64,000 bases of DNA from Mytilinidion resinicola (lineage: Eukaryota; Ascomycota; Dothideomycetes; Mytilinidiales; Mytilinidiaceae): positions 1,331,609 through 1,395,608 of the forward strand of contig NW_022985440.1 in NCBI RefSeq assembly GCF_010093595.1. Reading direction: 5' to 3'. The notes under the pieces are model-generated. The model had not been told where the DNA came from. It was given only the letters and a program-made list of their open reading frames with translations, and did no database searches. Of this stretch, positions 32,939-42,963 are shown piece by piece; positions within the stretch are counted from its first letter, which is position 1, and the number at the start of each line of letters is the position of its first letter. A program made the translations under genes and the position numbers.

Positions 32939-33055
32939 ATGGCTGGAGGAGGATCTGGAAAGAGCGGCCAATACCAGTGCCCCCACCGGGGCTCTCGCAC
33001 GAGTGCGTTTGATTATCTCTTCGGGACACGACTTAGCTGCAAATCGGCAAGGTGA
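32939..33055 (+). other. Short orphan open frame behind a promoter-like stretch
   Basis: An ATG at 32939 begins MAGGGSGKSGQYQCPHRG and the frame stops after 38 codons. Upstream lies a C/T-rich leader of the kind seen in expressed genes. A GTGCGT donor at about 33003 could open an intron, but no acceptor gave a recognisable continuation. It may be a first exon whose gene I cannot complete, a decayed gene, or chance. Confidence 0.2.
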
Positions 33056-33754
33056 AGGGCATTGGTTGTCTAGCCTTGTGCTGGAGACTGAAGCCCTTTT
33101 TTCAGTTTTTGACTTTGGTTGGTTCGGCGTTAGTCTTCCTCTTTTTTAGAAAAATGGGGGGGGACGCTAGGTGTCTTTCCTAACCTTACAGTAGATTAGT
33201 ATTGTGCGAGAAGCTTGGTGTGTCTCCTCTATTACAGTACTTGACATCTTGACTACCTCCGTCGCAACTAAAAGCTGAACATTCCTGTCAGATCATTCTT
33301 TGGGACGACAGTTTGCACATCGGCAACGTAGAGCGAGAATCAGGCTCCAGTCGAAGCATACACGAGAAAAACCACACAACGGGCAGGAATAAGAGTGAAG
33401 TTTTCCGAGGTCAGACTATAATCTGAAGAGAGTCTTAAAAAGGCCCAGGGATGCTTCGAGGGAAATATATGACGTGATACAAACTCCGTGTCCAGGTTGG
33501 GAGTTGTATATCGGATATCACTCAACTATGTCACTATGCGACGCTTGGCTAATCTGTCGCGAATGCAAAGAACGACGCTTTTATTAACAGCTATTTTCGT
33601 CAACTAAGATCCATATCATCACGTCATCTCTGCCATCAGTCGTCCGTCCGCTTCCCTAATGCAGCACCTGAGGGGTAGCAAATCGCTCACGAAAACAGAT
33701 TGTATCTCGACGGCATCTCATCTACAAAGAAAATACGCGTATGGCACGATGCAT

Positions 33755-35713
33755 TCAGGTCTTGACATCCGGCTCCACACGGCCAACGAATTCCTGCAGT
33801 TTTAGCAGGTCAGTGGCGAGCTTGACGTTGTCGGCGAGGTACACCTGGGCATCGAGGTCGTATGTCGACTCATCACTTGTGTGCTTCTCGATGTATAGAC
33901 GGATGGTGGCACCGCTGCTGCCTGTGCCAGACAAGCGGACGACGATGCGGCTTCCGTCGTCGAACTTGACGTAGATGCCCTGGTTCTTGCTCACAGAGCC
34001 GTCGAGGTCTGTGTAGGAGAAGTCGTCGGCTTCGAGGACCTTGCGGCCGGCAATGGTCGAGCCAACGAACTCGTCCTTCTTGGTTGTGATGAGCTCCGTC
34101 ATATGTGCAGTCACCTTGTTGGCTCCCTCGGTCTCACATCCCTCGTAATCGTAACGAGTGAAGAATGTGCGGCCATAAGTAGTCCAGAAGTCTTTCTGGA
34201 TCGACTTGATGCTGGGAGTGGTCCCTGTCTGCTGGCCAACACCGGCGATGATGTTCAGCCAGGCGACGACGGCCCATAGACCGTCCTTCTCGCGGATGTG
34301 GTTGCTGCCGGTTCCGAAGCTCTCTTCACCGCAGATGTTCATCTTGTCGGCATCAAAGAGACCACAGAAGAACTTCCAGCCGGTTGGTACTTCGTAGCAC
34401 TCGACGCCCTTCTTCTTGGCGACGAGATCGACGGCGCCGGAGGTGGGCATGCTTCGTGCCAAGCCGTAGATACCCTGCTTCTTGAAGTATGGGATAAGCT
34501 CAGCATAGTGAGCGATGATGGCCAGACTGTCGCCTGGAGAGACGAAGCTGTTAGCACCGTAGATCATGTTACGATCGCCATCGCCGTCGCTGGCAGCTCC
34601 GAAGTGGATGCCATTCTTGTCAACGGCCTCGACCAAAGAATGAGCATACACGAGGTTAGGGTCTGGGTGGTGACCTCCAAAATCAGGCTTTGGGATACAG
34701 TTTTGTGTGCTGCCCGGAAGCCCAAGCTCCTTCTCGAAGATGTCGATTCCATATGACCCAGTGACACCACTCAGACCGTCAAACAGCACCTTAAAGTCAG
34801 AGTGCTGCTTGAGGAAAGACTTGATTAGATCAAAGTCGAAGATGTCCTTTAGCATAACTAGGTAGTCTTCCGTGGAGTGGATGATCTCAACTTCCAACGG
34901 CCCGTACGTCTTTGTGCCAATTGTGTGAATGTCGATGTCCGGGATATCGGCAATCTTGTAGGACGTGAGAGTCTTAGAGGTGTCGAAGATCTTGTTTGTC
35001 ACGCTCTCGGGAGCGGGTGCTCCATTGGCCAGGTTGTACTTGATGCCGAAGTCTTCAGTAGGACCTGTAGCACGAGATGATGTCAGTAAATTGTGCAACT
35101 TAGCTGAGGCACAACAGGCCAGAAGTTCTCTGTCTAGACCGGAGGCAGCGAGACTCGCCGGAGGGTGCAACATACCTCCTGGGTTGTGACTTGCGGTCAA
35201 GAGAATGCCACCGGTTGCTTTCTTTATCCGAATAACATGGCTGGCAGCAGGAGTGCTGAGAATGCCGTCCTGACCGATGACCAGCTTCTTCACTCCGTAG
35301 GCAGCTCCGATTTTGGCGATCAATTGCATGACCTCCGGGTTCCAGTAGCGGCCATCTCCACCAATCACAAGGAAACTGCCATCAGCGCCCTCAGGAATGG
35401 AGAGGAGGATGCTAGCCACGAAGGCCTCGCTGTAGTTCTCCTGCTGGAAGACCTTGACCTTCTTGCGGAGGCCGGAGCTGGTGCGGAACCATTGGTCAGC
35501 CATAGTCGTTTATTGAGGGCATTGGGAGCTGAGAAGTGAGGGAGAGCAAAGGAAAGCATGTGAGAAAAAACTGAGGCAGACTATCCAGCTCATAAAGCTG
35601 CTGCAAGGATATAAAAGGGCTGTTAAGACGCTAAGTTTGGTACGGGAAAAGGGTGCTCACGTTCCGGGCTTCTGGTCCGTAAAGGGCTTCAGGGAGACTT
35701 CTTTAACACTCAT
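33755..35713 (-). CDS. PGM2: Phosphoglucomutase
   Basis: Exons 35713-35661, 35477-35176 and 35064-33755 give 554 residues, the normal length. The short first exon encodes MSVKEVSLKPFTDQKPGT and joins to SGLRKKVKVFQQ. An in-frame ATG at 35503 lies inside the first intron and would give a wrong N-terminus. Catalytic features are all present: the phosphoserine loop TASHNPGG, the metal loop DGDGDR, the sugar-binding GEESFGTGSNH and the phosphate-binding RLSGTGSSG. The enzyme interconverts glucose-1-phosphate and glucose-6-phosphate, feeding UDP-glucose for glycogen, trehalose and wall glucan. The second intron is 111 nt, stop-free and a multiple of three, so its retention would insert 37 residues rather than break the frame. 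Confidence 0.95.
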
Positions 35714-36296
35714 GATTGCGGCGGGAGGAGGTTAGGCTGGACTGCTGGAGTAAGGGAGAAAGGGAAGCTTTGCTGGTGGGGAGACCTGAAGGGGAGGGAA
35801 ACGAGTGGGGGTTTTGAACATGACGCAGGATCGGCAGAGGCCAACCAGCAGCGGGCAGACGCCTCACATGCAGACCATCACAACAACCTCACCGCCATCA
35901 ACCACGACGCAGCCCAGTCACAGCGGTATCAGGGCCATCACCACGACGCAGCTCAATCACAGAGCCAGTACCGCCATCGTGGCCAGCTAGCACAGCTCGG
36001 ACCGTCCTCTCGACCGAGCTGGATAGAGGCGCCAGCCCGTGCTGCACAGCTATCGAATTGAGCCTCCGCGCCGCCAGCACTATCTCAACAACTGTCTCGG
36101 CGCTCCGCTCCCGTATCGAACGCTCGGGGTGCTATCAAAGACACGGTTGAGGCGTCTGTTCTTGTCCCTCGAGCGCGGTCGCTCCCAGTTCCAGTCGTCC
36201 GGCGTGTCGAGTCTAGAATAGATTCAAATTCGCGGACCACTCTATTCTCGCTTTTTCCCCAATGATACAGCCACGCCGCGCGTGATTCAAGTCAAT
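35714..36296. promoter_or_regulatory. Divergent promoter region of PGM2 and the asteroid-type gene
   Basis: The two start codons face away across 583 bp. Imperfect short repeats rich in CATCACNACGACGCAGC occur near 35875-35965. No firm factor site can be named. Confidence 0.45.
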
Positions 36297-38187
36297 ATGG
36301 GTATTCCGCGCCTCATCGGCCACCTAGAGCCCTTTGCCGAGACGGTTCATTTCACCGAGAGAAATGCAGCAAACCCCAGGCGAGTCGCTGTCGACGGCCC
36401 CGGCCTGGCCTTCCATGCGGCCCAACTCGCCTTGCGAAAAACGATAGAGACCTCCAGCATTCGCACGCCGTCCTACCGTGAGATTGGCGACGCTGCGCTA
36501 GGCTTCCTCCGATCGCTGCGGGTATGCGGGTTGAGTGTGTAGGTGTCTCGACTCCTCTTACCCTTTCTCTCCCGGATGGTGTGCTCTTGTGTTTCATCAC
36601 TGCATTTCTCTTTCGTTGATTTGTGTCAAGATCGATAGTTCGCGCAGTCGAAGCTCATGCATCATTGTTAAGATCCCAACTAATAAACGTAGCTGTGCCA
36701 TCTATTTCGATGGCTTTCTACCTGACTACAAGAAGGAGGAGCGACTTCAGCGGTTGCTCAATAGCACTGCTGAACTCGACAGCAGCAGGCCCAACGCACA
36801 GAGACTTACGAGAGGTGCCCCGTTCATTGTGCCTGTAGTCCTGGAGATTTTGTTTGAGAGCGAATTTCACCTCTTCACTGCAGTCATGCCGGGAGAAGCC
36901 GATTCTTGGTGTGCAAGGCATGCGAGAGATTTCGGCAGCATGATACTGACTGGTGACTCGGACCTTCTCGCTCACGATCTGGGCACGCAAGGTTCCGTCG
37001 CGTTCTTTCCATATGTCGATATAAACGACTCCGGAGTAGAGGTCCTCGAATACAGGCCAACCAGCATAGCTAATCGTCTAGGTCTGGCCAGCATTCGCTC
37101 ACTAGCCTACCAGCTACTTCGCGACCGACACAAGACTATGAACGAACTCGTAGAACTAGCTAAAGCTCTGGAAAGAACCTCGACACTCATCAATCTGGAC
37201 GACCATGGCATTCCTCACACCACTGAAGACGGTTCAATTTACAACATCTCAATTTATGCACAAGATCGGATAACTGCCGGGTTTGAATCAGCTGACTCAC
37301 AGCAGCTTCTTCTACAGAGCATACTGAGTAGATTGGACCCTCGCATATCGGAGTTTGTCCAACAAGTTCTCTCCTGCCCTCTCGATCGGTCCTTGTTGGG
37401 AAGATTGACAGTGTATCTTCCAGTCTTGATCGAAAATGTCGATCGAGCTTCTGCCTGGAATTGCGGCGAGCAAATTCGACAATTTGGCTATTCAATCGTA
37501 ACTGCAACACTCACTATCAAGCCTGTAGTTATCCACGAGGTCATTCGAAGTGGTAGGCGAATCGTGGAAAAGGAGCGCCAGCTGTTCTGCTATCCAATGT
37601 TGATCGCTACATTCACCGAGCATATCAAAACATGGTTGAGGATCTGCTCTGAGTTGCCGCCTCCATGCACCTGGAGATTGTTCGGCGTATACTCAATGTG
37701 GCAGGACCTCTCCGTGACGGACCAGGCGTTCCTCCAACTCCGCGTGAATGTACAAAAGCTCCTTGGCTCAAGAACCAATGCCGTGGGACAATACAACTGG
37801 GATACTAGACATATCGACGCACAGCTCCAAGCCGTCCTTTATTCGCTCAGAATGCTGCAACGCTTTACGACAGTCTTTATGGCGCATCGTGTGGCGCAGC
37901 AGAATGATGATTTCACGAAGGGAGTTCGAGCGTTGCATGATAGTCTAAACAGTCTTCCGCCGCTGGACCAACTCATCCAGCAGGACTACAAACCAGCACT
38001 CGAAGAGAATCCACAATTGGCAGAGGCTATTACGGAGATGTATGCGCTTCTTGGCGTCGAAGAGAAGGGGCCCGAAACAGCGAAGCCAAAGAAGACGAGG
38101 CGGAGCGGAAAGGCTAAGCAGAGCGGACAAGAGGTCGTTGTGGGCGGTAACATGTATCACTTGCTGGACGAATTGACAGACATCTGA
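36297..38187 (+). CDS. Asteroid-type XPG/PIN-domain protein
   Basis: Exons 36297-36538 and 36693-38187 give 578 residues. The N-terminus has the XPG-like start MGIPRLIGHL and VAVDGPGLAFHA. The splice joins LRVCGLSV to CAIYFDGFLPDYKKEERLQRLL. The internal part has the acidic PIN residues MPGEADSWCARHA and MILTGDSDLLAHD. This combination is that of the Asteroid homolog family, relatives of FEN1/XPG nucleases without the helix-hairpin-helix module. Several metal-binding acidic residues are present, so nuclease activity is possible but unproven. I chose the 154-nt intron (donor GTAGGT, branch CTAATAA, acceptor CGTAG) because it gives continuous family alignment. The C-terminus is basic (KPKKTRRSGKAK), suggesting nuclear or RNA association. 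Confidence 0.85.
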
Positions 38188-38502
38188 TCAAGGCTCCTAA
38201 CCCCAGCCCACGATGAATCCAAAACAGAGAACACGGATTGAACGAGGAGGGTGTCAGTTGTCAATTCAAAAGTAGTGGGAGTTGCATTTGCTGCTGAATT
38301 GAGGATTAATATTTTGAAGGGCCCCTCCCACGGCTTCAAGAACAAACACAAACAGAGAAAGCCTACCCAAGGTAGAGAAATGGGCTTCGTACAAACAAAT
38401 ACATGAACGCTTGGAACCGTGCTCTGTGACTCGTTTTCATCCCATACCAATACCCATACCGCACTGAACCTCTTTCAACCAACCCAACCCAACGAATCTC
38501 CC
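38188..38502. other. Convergent intergenic region
   Basis: The stretch lies between the 3' ends of the asteroid-type gene and the membrane protein gene. Nothing else was seen. Confidence 0.45.
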
Positions 38503-39351
38503 CTACATGTTCTCCCTAAACATACTCCTTCGCTCTGTCGGACTACTCTCCGCACTCTCCGTCTTCTTATGCCCCGCCGGCGCCCCATACGCTCCCCCCG
38601 TCCTCTCCGTCTCCAACGGCCGCGGGCTCACCCCCCTCAAACTACTAACCGCATTATCGTCCCCAAACGGATTCGTCGCATGCTTCGCCCCGCCATGCAC
38701 CTCCTCCTCATACCGCTCATCCAACTCCCTTGTCCTGCTCCTTCCCCTCTCCCCGCCGCTGAACCCCTCCCCGCCATACGCCCCCGTATACCCCGTCGGC
38801 CCGCCATACGCCGCCGCGCCCCCGGGCGCCGGCGCAGGCGCATGCAGCCCCAGCTCCTGCTCCTCGTAGTACGCCTCGTTCCCGACTCTTGCATCCCACG
38901 CCTCGTCCGGATCCAGCGGCCCGTGCCCGGCCCTCCCGCGCGGCGCGCCGCCACCTGCGCCGCCGTACCCCGTCGGCTCCTCGTACGCGCCGCTGGCGTA
39001 GCGGCGGTTCTTGAACTTGCGCACCTGGGTGTCGAGCCAGCCCTTGAGGCCGCCGGGCGCGGGCGCGGGGTAGTTGCTGCTGGGCCCGCTGCGCGAGGCG
39101 GCGAAGGGGTTGAGGGGCGGCGGCGGCAGGCCCAGGCGGCGGGCGCGCAGGCGCGAGTAGGCGACCCAGGCGACGGCGGCGAGGATGAGCAGGATGAGCA
39201 GCACGATTAGGAAGACGGCCCAGCCGGAGATGCCGTGTTTTTTGGGGCGGATTTTGGCGGGCTTGGGGGTTTTGGTGGCGGCGCGGGCGGCGAGGAGGAG
39301 GGTGCGGGTGGTGCGGGTGGTGAGGGTGGTGAGGGAGGGTAGAGACGGCAT
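38503..39351 (-). CDS. Single-pass membrane protein with Gly/Tyr/Pro-rich cytosolic tail
   Basis: A single-exon frame of 282 residues from the ATG at 39351. A basic N-terminal stretch (TKTPKPAKIRPKKHG) is followed by one membrane helix (WAVFLIVLLILLILAAVAWVAY), then RLRARR as a stop-transfer signal. The rest is disordered, rich in Gly, Ala, Pro and Tyr, with LNPF and TNPFGDDN motifs like those that bind endocytic EH domains. The conserved-looking piece DPDEAWDARVGNEAYYEEQELGLH recurs in a family of ascomycete proteins sometimes labelled acid-phosphatase-like. I see no phosphatase motif. The GC-rich sequence leaves long spurious frames on the other strand. Function unknown. Confidence 0.8.
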   Translation of the reverse strand: MPSLPSLTTLTTRTTRTLLLAARAATKTPKPAKIRPKKHGISGWAVFLIVLLILLILAAVAWVAYSRLRARRLGLPPPPLNPFAASRSGPSSNYPAPAPGGLKGWLDTQVRKFKNRRYASGAYEEPTGYGGAGGGAPRGRAGHGPLDPDEAWDARVGNEAYYEEQELGLHAPAPAPGGAAAYGGPTGYTGAYGGEGFSGGERGRSRTRELDERYEEEVHGGAKHATNPFGDDNAVSSLRGVSPRPLETERTGGAYGAPAGHKKTESAESSPTERRSMFRENM

Positions 39352-40145
39352 TGTGGTGGTGGTTTCGGGGTGGTTTGTGGTGGTGAGATTGAGGTCGAGG
39401 TTGGTGAGTGCGCGGCGGTGCGCGGATGGGTAGGATGGAGGGCGCGGCCGGTGGGGTGGTGAGTTGCAGATGGTGGATGTGTGTTTTGAAGGGTTTGCGA
39501 TGGCTGAGAGGACAGCTGACGGGGTGGGTGAGGTTGGCGGCGGCGAGCTGATGTGATGATAGATGAGCGGAGCTTGGACGGGACAAGCTCGGAAGGCTGG
39601 CGACCGAAATGATGACGGATGAGGGACTTGCTGACGGCACAAGCGAGGCTTATTTTGTCAACTGCCAGTGACCAGCGGGCTATTGTTGGAGGTTGTATAC
39701 TGATATCGTGACTGGTATCGCTATAGAAACACAATGGTGGCCGCAGCGTCAAACCCAGCGAATAGTGGCCTGGGATATCGCTCTCATGCCTCAAAGACAG
39801 CTGTCTTATACGGGTTAGTGTCTGGGACAGGTTAAGCGACTCCGCAAACAATATGCACGCCTGTCTGTCACTGCTTGAAGTCCTTCTACAGGCACAGGGT
39901 GAGAAGCTTCTGTCTCGTTCATATTTCTGATAATGCATTGAAGTCTCCCAAACAGTGGCATACACACGCACCCGCGGTGGTTTGTTGTAGGATTAGAGTG
40001 CCACCTCTATGGCGTGCTTATCACTACTTCACACCTTCCTGGATGCCTACAGCTAGATTACACAATCCCCGGTAAGAGGTGACACCATGCATTCTGTGGG
40101 ACCTCTTCTTCAACAAACACCAAGCTGGTGTCCGAGACCTCCGCA
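39352..40145. promoter_or_regulatory. Divergent upstream region
   Basis: The stretch lies between the start codons of the single-pass membrane protein and the lipid kinase. An open frame continues upstream of 39351 on the minus strand, but it is low-complexity and most likely leader sequence. Nothing else was recognised. Confidence 0.4.
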
Positions 40146-41399
40146 ATGGCCACCCCGCAAAGCATCATCGGAATCTTTCCGACACCTGGTGAAATCGGCC
40201 AATTCGATCTCGTCTATACGGAAGACGGGGACAATGGCATCCCGCATATCAAAACCCAACCAGCCACCTCCCTAACGGAAGAAGAACAGAAAAAGTACGC
40301 TTTTAACGCCCTTCCATTCCAAAATGTACACACCCACATCATCATCTCCACCGCTTCCGGCACCGGCCTCGCCTCTACGTTCTTTACCCAAGCCCTTCAG
40401 CCCCTCCTCGCGCACATGGGCCTAGAAGAAACAAAAAACTACACCCTCCACACCACCGCATCCATCTCCACCGTCACCGACCTAACCACCACCCTCTTCC
40501 TCCCCACGGCCGCCTCTGGCACCCCCCAGCGCCTAATCCTCCTCTCCGGCGACGGCGGCCTCCTCGACATCCTCAACGCCCTGCTCTCCACCCCCTCCTC
40601 CCCTACCTTCAAACCCCCCACCATCATCCTCCTCCCCCTCGGCACCGGCAACGCCCTCGCCCACTCCACCCTCCCTGCCGGCGACGCAACCCACGGCCTC
40701 TCCGCCCTCGCCCGCGGCACCCCCCACCCGCTCCCCTTCTTCGTCGCCCGCTTCTCCCCCGGCGCCCGCCTCCTGACCAACGAAGCCCGCGACTCCGAGC
40801 CCATCCCGGGCGGCGCGCTCTACGGCGCCGTCGTGTGCTCGTGGGGCATGCACGCGTGCCTCGTCGGCGATAGCGACACGGCCGCGTACCGCGCGCACGG
40901 CGCCGCGCGCTTCGGCATGGCCGCGAAAGAGGCGCTGTTCCCCGCGGACGGGGGGCCGCCGCACGCGTTCAAGGGATTGGTTTCAGTGCGTCGCGAGGGT
41001 GCTGGGGAGTGGGAGGCGTTGGCGCCGGGGCGGAGCGAGCATATGTATGTGCTCGCGACGCTGGTGTCGAATCTGGAGAAGACGTTTCGCATTTCGCCGG
41101 CGTCGAGCCCGCTGGAGGCGCGGCTGAGGGTGGTGCATTTTGGGCCGTTGGGCGGCGACGAGGTGATGCGGGTCATGGGGCTGGCGTATGATGGGGGGAA
41201 GCATGTGCAGGAGGAGGCGGTGGGGTACGAGGCTGTGGAGGGGTTGAGGGTGGAGTTTAAGGGGCTGGAAGAGGAGGGGAGGTGGAGGCGGATTTGTGTT
41301 GATGGGAAGATTGTGAGGGTTGAGAGTGATGGGTGGGTGGAGGTGAGTTTGGAAAGGGAGAGGAGTGGGGTTGTTGAGGTGGTGAGTTTGGGAGCGTGA
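40146..41399 (+). CDS. Diacylglycerol-kinase catalytic-domain (lipid kinase) protein
   Basis: A single-exon frame of 417 residues. The DAGK_cat fold is shown by the ATP-binding LLSGDGGLLDILNALL (canonical GGDGT region, here SGDGG) and by PLGTGNALAHS, where diacylglycerol and sphingoid kinases have GTGN. Upstream IISTASGTGLASTFF corresponds to the first phosphate-binding loop (NPxSG region). The C-terminal part fits the second beta-sandwich domain of these kinases. Substrates of the family are diacylglycerol, ceramide or long-chain bases; here the substrate is not determined. The change of GGDGT to SGDGG is a deviation worth noting. The start at 40146 is the first ATG in frame. Codon use is very C-rich in the first half and G-rich in the second. 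Confidence 0.85.
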   Translation: MATPQSIIGIFPTPGEIGQFDLVYTEDGDNGIPHIKTQPATSLTEEEQKKYAFNALPFQNVHTHIIISTASGTGLASTFFTQALQPLLAHMGLEETKNYTLHTTASISTVTDLTTTLFLPTAASGTPQRLILLSGDGGLLDILNALLSTPSSPTFKPPTIILLPLGTGNALAHSTLPAGDATHGLSALARGTPHPLPFFVARFSPGARLLTNEARDSEPIPGGALYGAVVCSWGMHACLVGDSDTAAYRAHGAARFGMAAKEALFPADGGPPHAFKGLVSVRREGAGEWEALAPGRSEHMYVLATLVSNLEKTFRISPASSPLEARLRVVHFGPLGGDEVMRVMGLAYDGGKHVQEEAVGYEAVEGLRVEFKGLEEEGRWRRICVDGKIVRVESDGWVEVSLERERSGVVEVVSLGA

Positions 41400-41700
41400 G
41401 TTACATCTTGAACTAGGGTGAGCGGGTGCTGTCAGGGTATTTAAGGAGTGCAATAAGTCACGCAGCGTAATAGATTTCTAGCTTCGTTTTCTGGTTACTG
41501 GTCTATCAATCTATCTCTCTCGCTACTCATCCGCAACCCATTCCACACATCTCTATAACATTCTAAACATGAATCGCCCCTAGCCACAATTTTCCCATCC
41601 AACTACCTAGGTAAAACCCGCAGTATCCGTAAACATTTTAAACATGAACCCTCCCCCCTCCCCCCTCCCCCCTCCCCCTAGCCACATCTTTCCCATCCAA
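41400..41700. other. Convergent intergenic region with C/T-rich tract and a partial duplication
   Basis: The stretch lies between the lipid kinase and the first RING gene. A CCTCCCC-type tract fills about 41649-41678. A duplicated copy of the end of the RING gene lies beside it, annotated separately. Confidence 0.5.
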
Positions 41701-41715
41701 CTACCACCCGCAGTA
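41556..41715. repeat. Imperfect tandem duplication covering the RING gene 3' end
   Basis: About 70 bases at 41556-41625 recur at 41631-41715. Shared runs are TAAACATGAA, TAGCCACA, TTTCCCATCCAACTAC and CCCGCAGTA. The right copy includes the last codons and stop of the RING gene; the left copy is a non-coding echo. The C/T-rich tract sits inside the right copy, which suggests slippage. Confidence 0.65.
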
Positions 41716-42963
41716 ACGCACCCCCCACTCAATCAACTCCCGCAACCCCGGCTTCCCGCACTCCTCCCAAAACAGCTTCAAGGCCTCCAACACCCCTACC
41801 TCCTCCTCCTGCACCACCTCCTGCACCCCCTCCTTCACCTCATCACACCCACACTCGACCCACATGCTCCGGCACATCCCGCAGCTAAACGACTGCCGCT
41901 CATCGTAGTGCCACCGCGATTGCTCTTCTATCCGCGACCACTCCTTGCGCCAGATATCCACGCACTCGCGGTGGAACGTGCGCCCGCAGCCCGTCTTGCA
42001 CCACGTCAGCACCACGGGGTCGTCCATGTCCTCCCTGCAGATGGGGCACTCGCCCTCGACGGGGCGGCGCGGCACGTGGGTGGCCTTCCAGAGGGGGCAG
42101 CGGATCGCCTTGGCCGTCTGGGCGGCGGCGGCTGGCGCGGTCTCCTGGGCAGCGCGGTCGAGCGCTCGCAGCTTCCGCGCGAGCTCCAGGTGGCTGTCGT
42201 GGTCGGGGTGGCGCGAGGGGACGATGCGAGGCTGCGGCTGTGCGGCGACGACGCTGCGCGGGTACGCTTCCCGGAGCAGCGTTTCCCAGTTCTGCACGAA
42301 GCGGGCGATTTGGCCGGTGTGGGAGGTGCAGAGGCAGAGGCGGGCGAGGAGTTGGAGGTCCGGGAGCAGGGCGGCGGGATCGGGCTGCGTGGTCGCCATG
42401 GCGTCGCAGACGCGGACCATGGCGGTGAGGGCTTTGACGTCGAGGAGAGCGCGGCATCCGCGGTGCCGGGTGTAGGATTCGCCTTCGCAGCATTGGACGC
42501 AGCGGAGGCGGAGGGCTTCGACCGGATGCCAGAGGATGGGGAGGGACGAGTCGCGGCGGCCTAGCTCGGTGAGGCGTCGGCGCATCCCGTGGGGGTCTGG
42601 TATGTCGCTGGGTTCAGAGCCGTCGAGTCGACGGATCTCGTTGACTATAAGAATCTGGGTGGGTTGGCGCATCTCGTCGCGTCGGCCTGGCTCGTTGAGT
42701 CGTCGGCGCGTTTCGTGAGGATCAGGTATGTCGCTGGGTTCAGAGTTGCCGAGTCGACGTATCTCGTTGAGTCGAAGAATCTGGGTGGGCTGAAGCATCT
42801 CGTTGGGTTCAGGTATGCCGTTGGGTTTAGGTGTGTCGTCGGGGTTGGGTTTGTTAGATGAGACGACGTACTCTTGTGCATTCCCTTTCCCTAGCCTACG
42901 TGTCTTCCGTTGAGGCACCAACTCCCAAGAGTCATCTGAGCTATCCAGCCTGCCTCGAGGCAT
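41701..42963 (-). CDS. RING-finger protein with internal 42-residue tandem repeat (paralog 1)
   Basis: A single-exon frame of 420 residues from the ATG at 42963. Residues 56-139 are two tandem 42-residue units (QPTQIL...NEIRRL...SEPSDIPDPH). A Cys-rich central domain follows (RCVQCCEGESYTRHRGCRA to QNWETLLREAYP, about 154-235). The C-terminal RING is at about 306-364: CPICRE, WCKTGCGRTFHREC, then SCGMC. Such proteins are ubiquitin ligases that recruit an E2. The gene at 44737-45672 has the same two-domain plan with matching spacing (QPDPxAL, VQxWxxxxLExYP), so the two are paralogs. The family is otherwise unknown to me. After the RING there is an acidic tail. Confidence 0.8.
   Translation of the reverse strand: MPRGRLDSSDDSWELVPQRKTRRLGKGNAQEYVVSSNKPNPDDTPKPNGIPEPNEMLQPTQILRLNEIRRLGNSEPSDIPDPHETRRRLNEPGRRDEMRQPTQILIVNEIRRLDGSEPSDIPDPHGMRRRLTELGRRDSSLPILWHPVEALRLRCVQCCEGESYTRHRGCRALLDVKALTAMVRVCDAMATTQPDPAALLPDLQLLARLCLCTSHTGQIARFVQNWETLLREAYPRSVVAAQPQPRIVPSRHPDHDSHLELARKLRALDRAAQETAPAAAAQTAKAIRCPLWKATHVPRRPVEGECPICREDMDDPVVLTWCKTGCGRTFHRECVDIWRKEWSRIEEQSRWHYDERQSFSCGMCRSMWVECGCDEVKEGVQEVVQEEEVGVLEALKLFWEECGKPGLRELIEWGVRYCGW
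42547..42798 (-). repeat. Two 126-bp in-frame tandem repeats inside the RING gene
   Basis: Units 42673-42798 and 42547-42672 encode closely similar 42-residue blocks. The unit length is a multiple of three, so copy number changes leave the frame intact. A shorter, more diverged echo (KPNGIPEPNE) precedes the first unit. Confidence 0.75.

Larger units (their letters stand above)
32396..33754. other. Intergenic with a diverged repeat and an orphan promoter-like stretch
   Basis: The stretch contains a repeat copy at 32459-32613 related to the element at 46194. It also has a promoter-like C/T-rich stretch before a short open frame at 32939. Nothing else was recognised up to the phosphoglucomutase 3' end. 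Confidence 0.45.

Noticed and set aside
35501..35503. ATG at 35503 as the start of phosphoglucomutase (MADQWFRT...)
   Set aside because: It lies inside intron 1. The exon at 35661-35713 restores the conserved N-terminus MSVKEVSLKPFTDQKPGT and the normal length.
38419..39640. Long plus- and minus-strand open frames overlapping the single-pass membrane protein gene
   Set aside because: They are Arg/Pro-rich by-products of very GC-rich codons. Only the frame from 39351 has a membrane helix, sensible composition and family resemblance.
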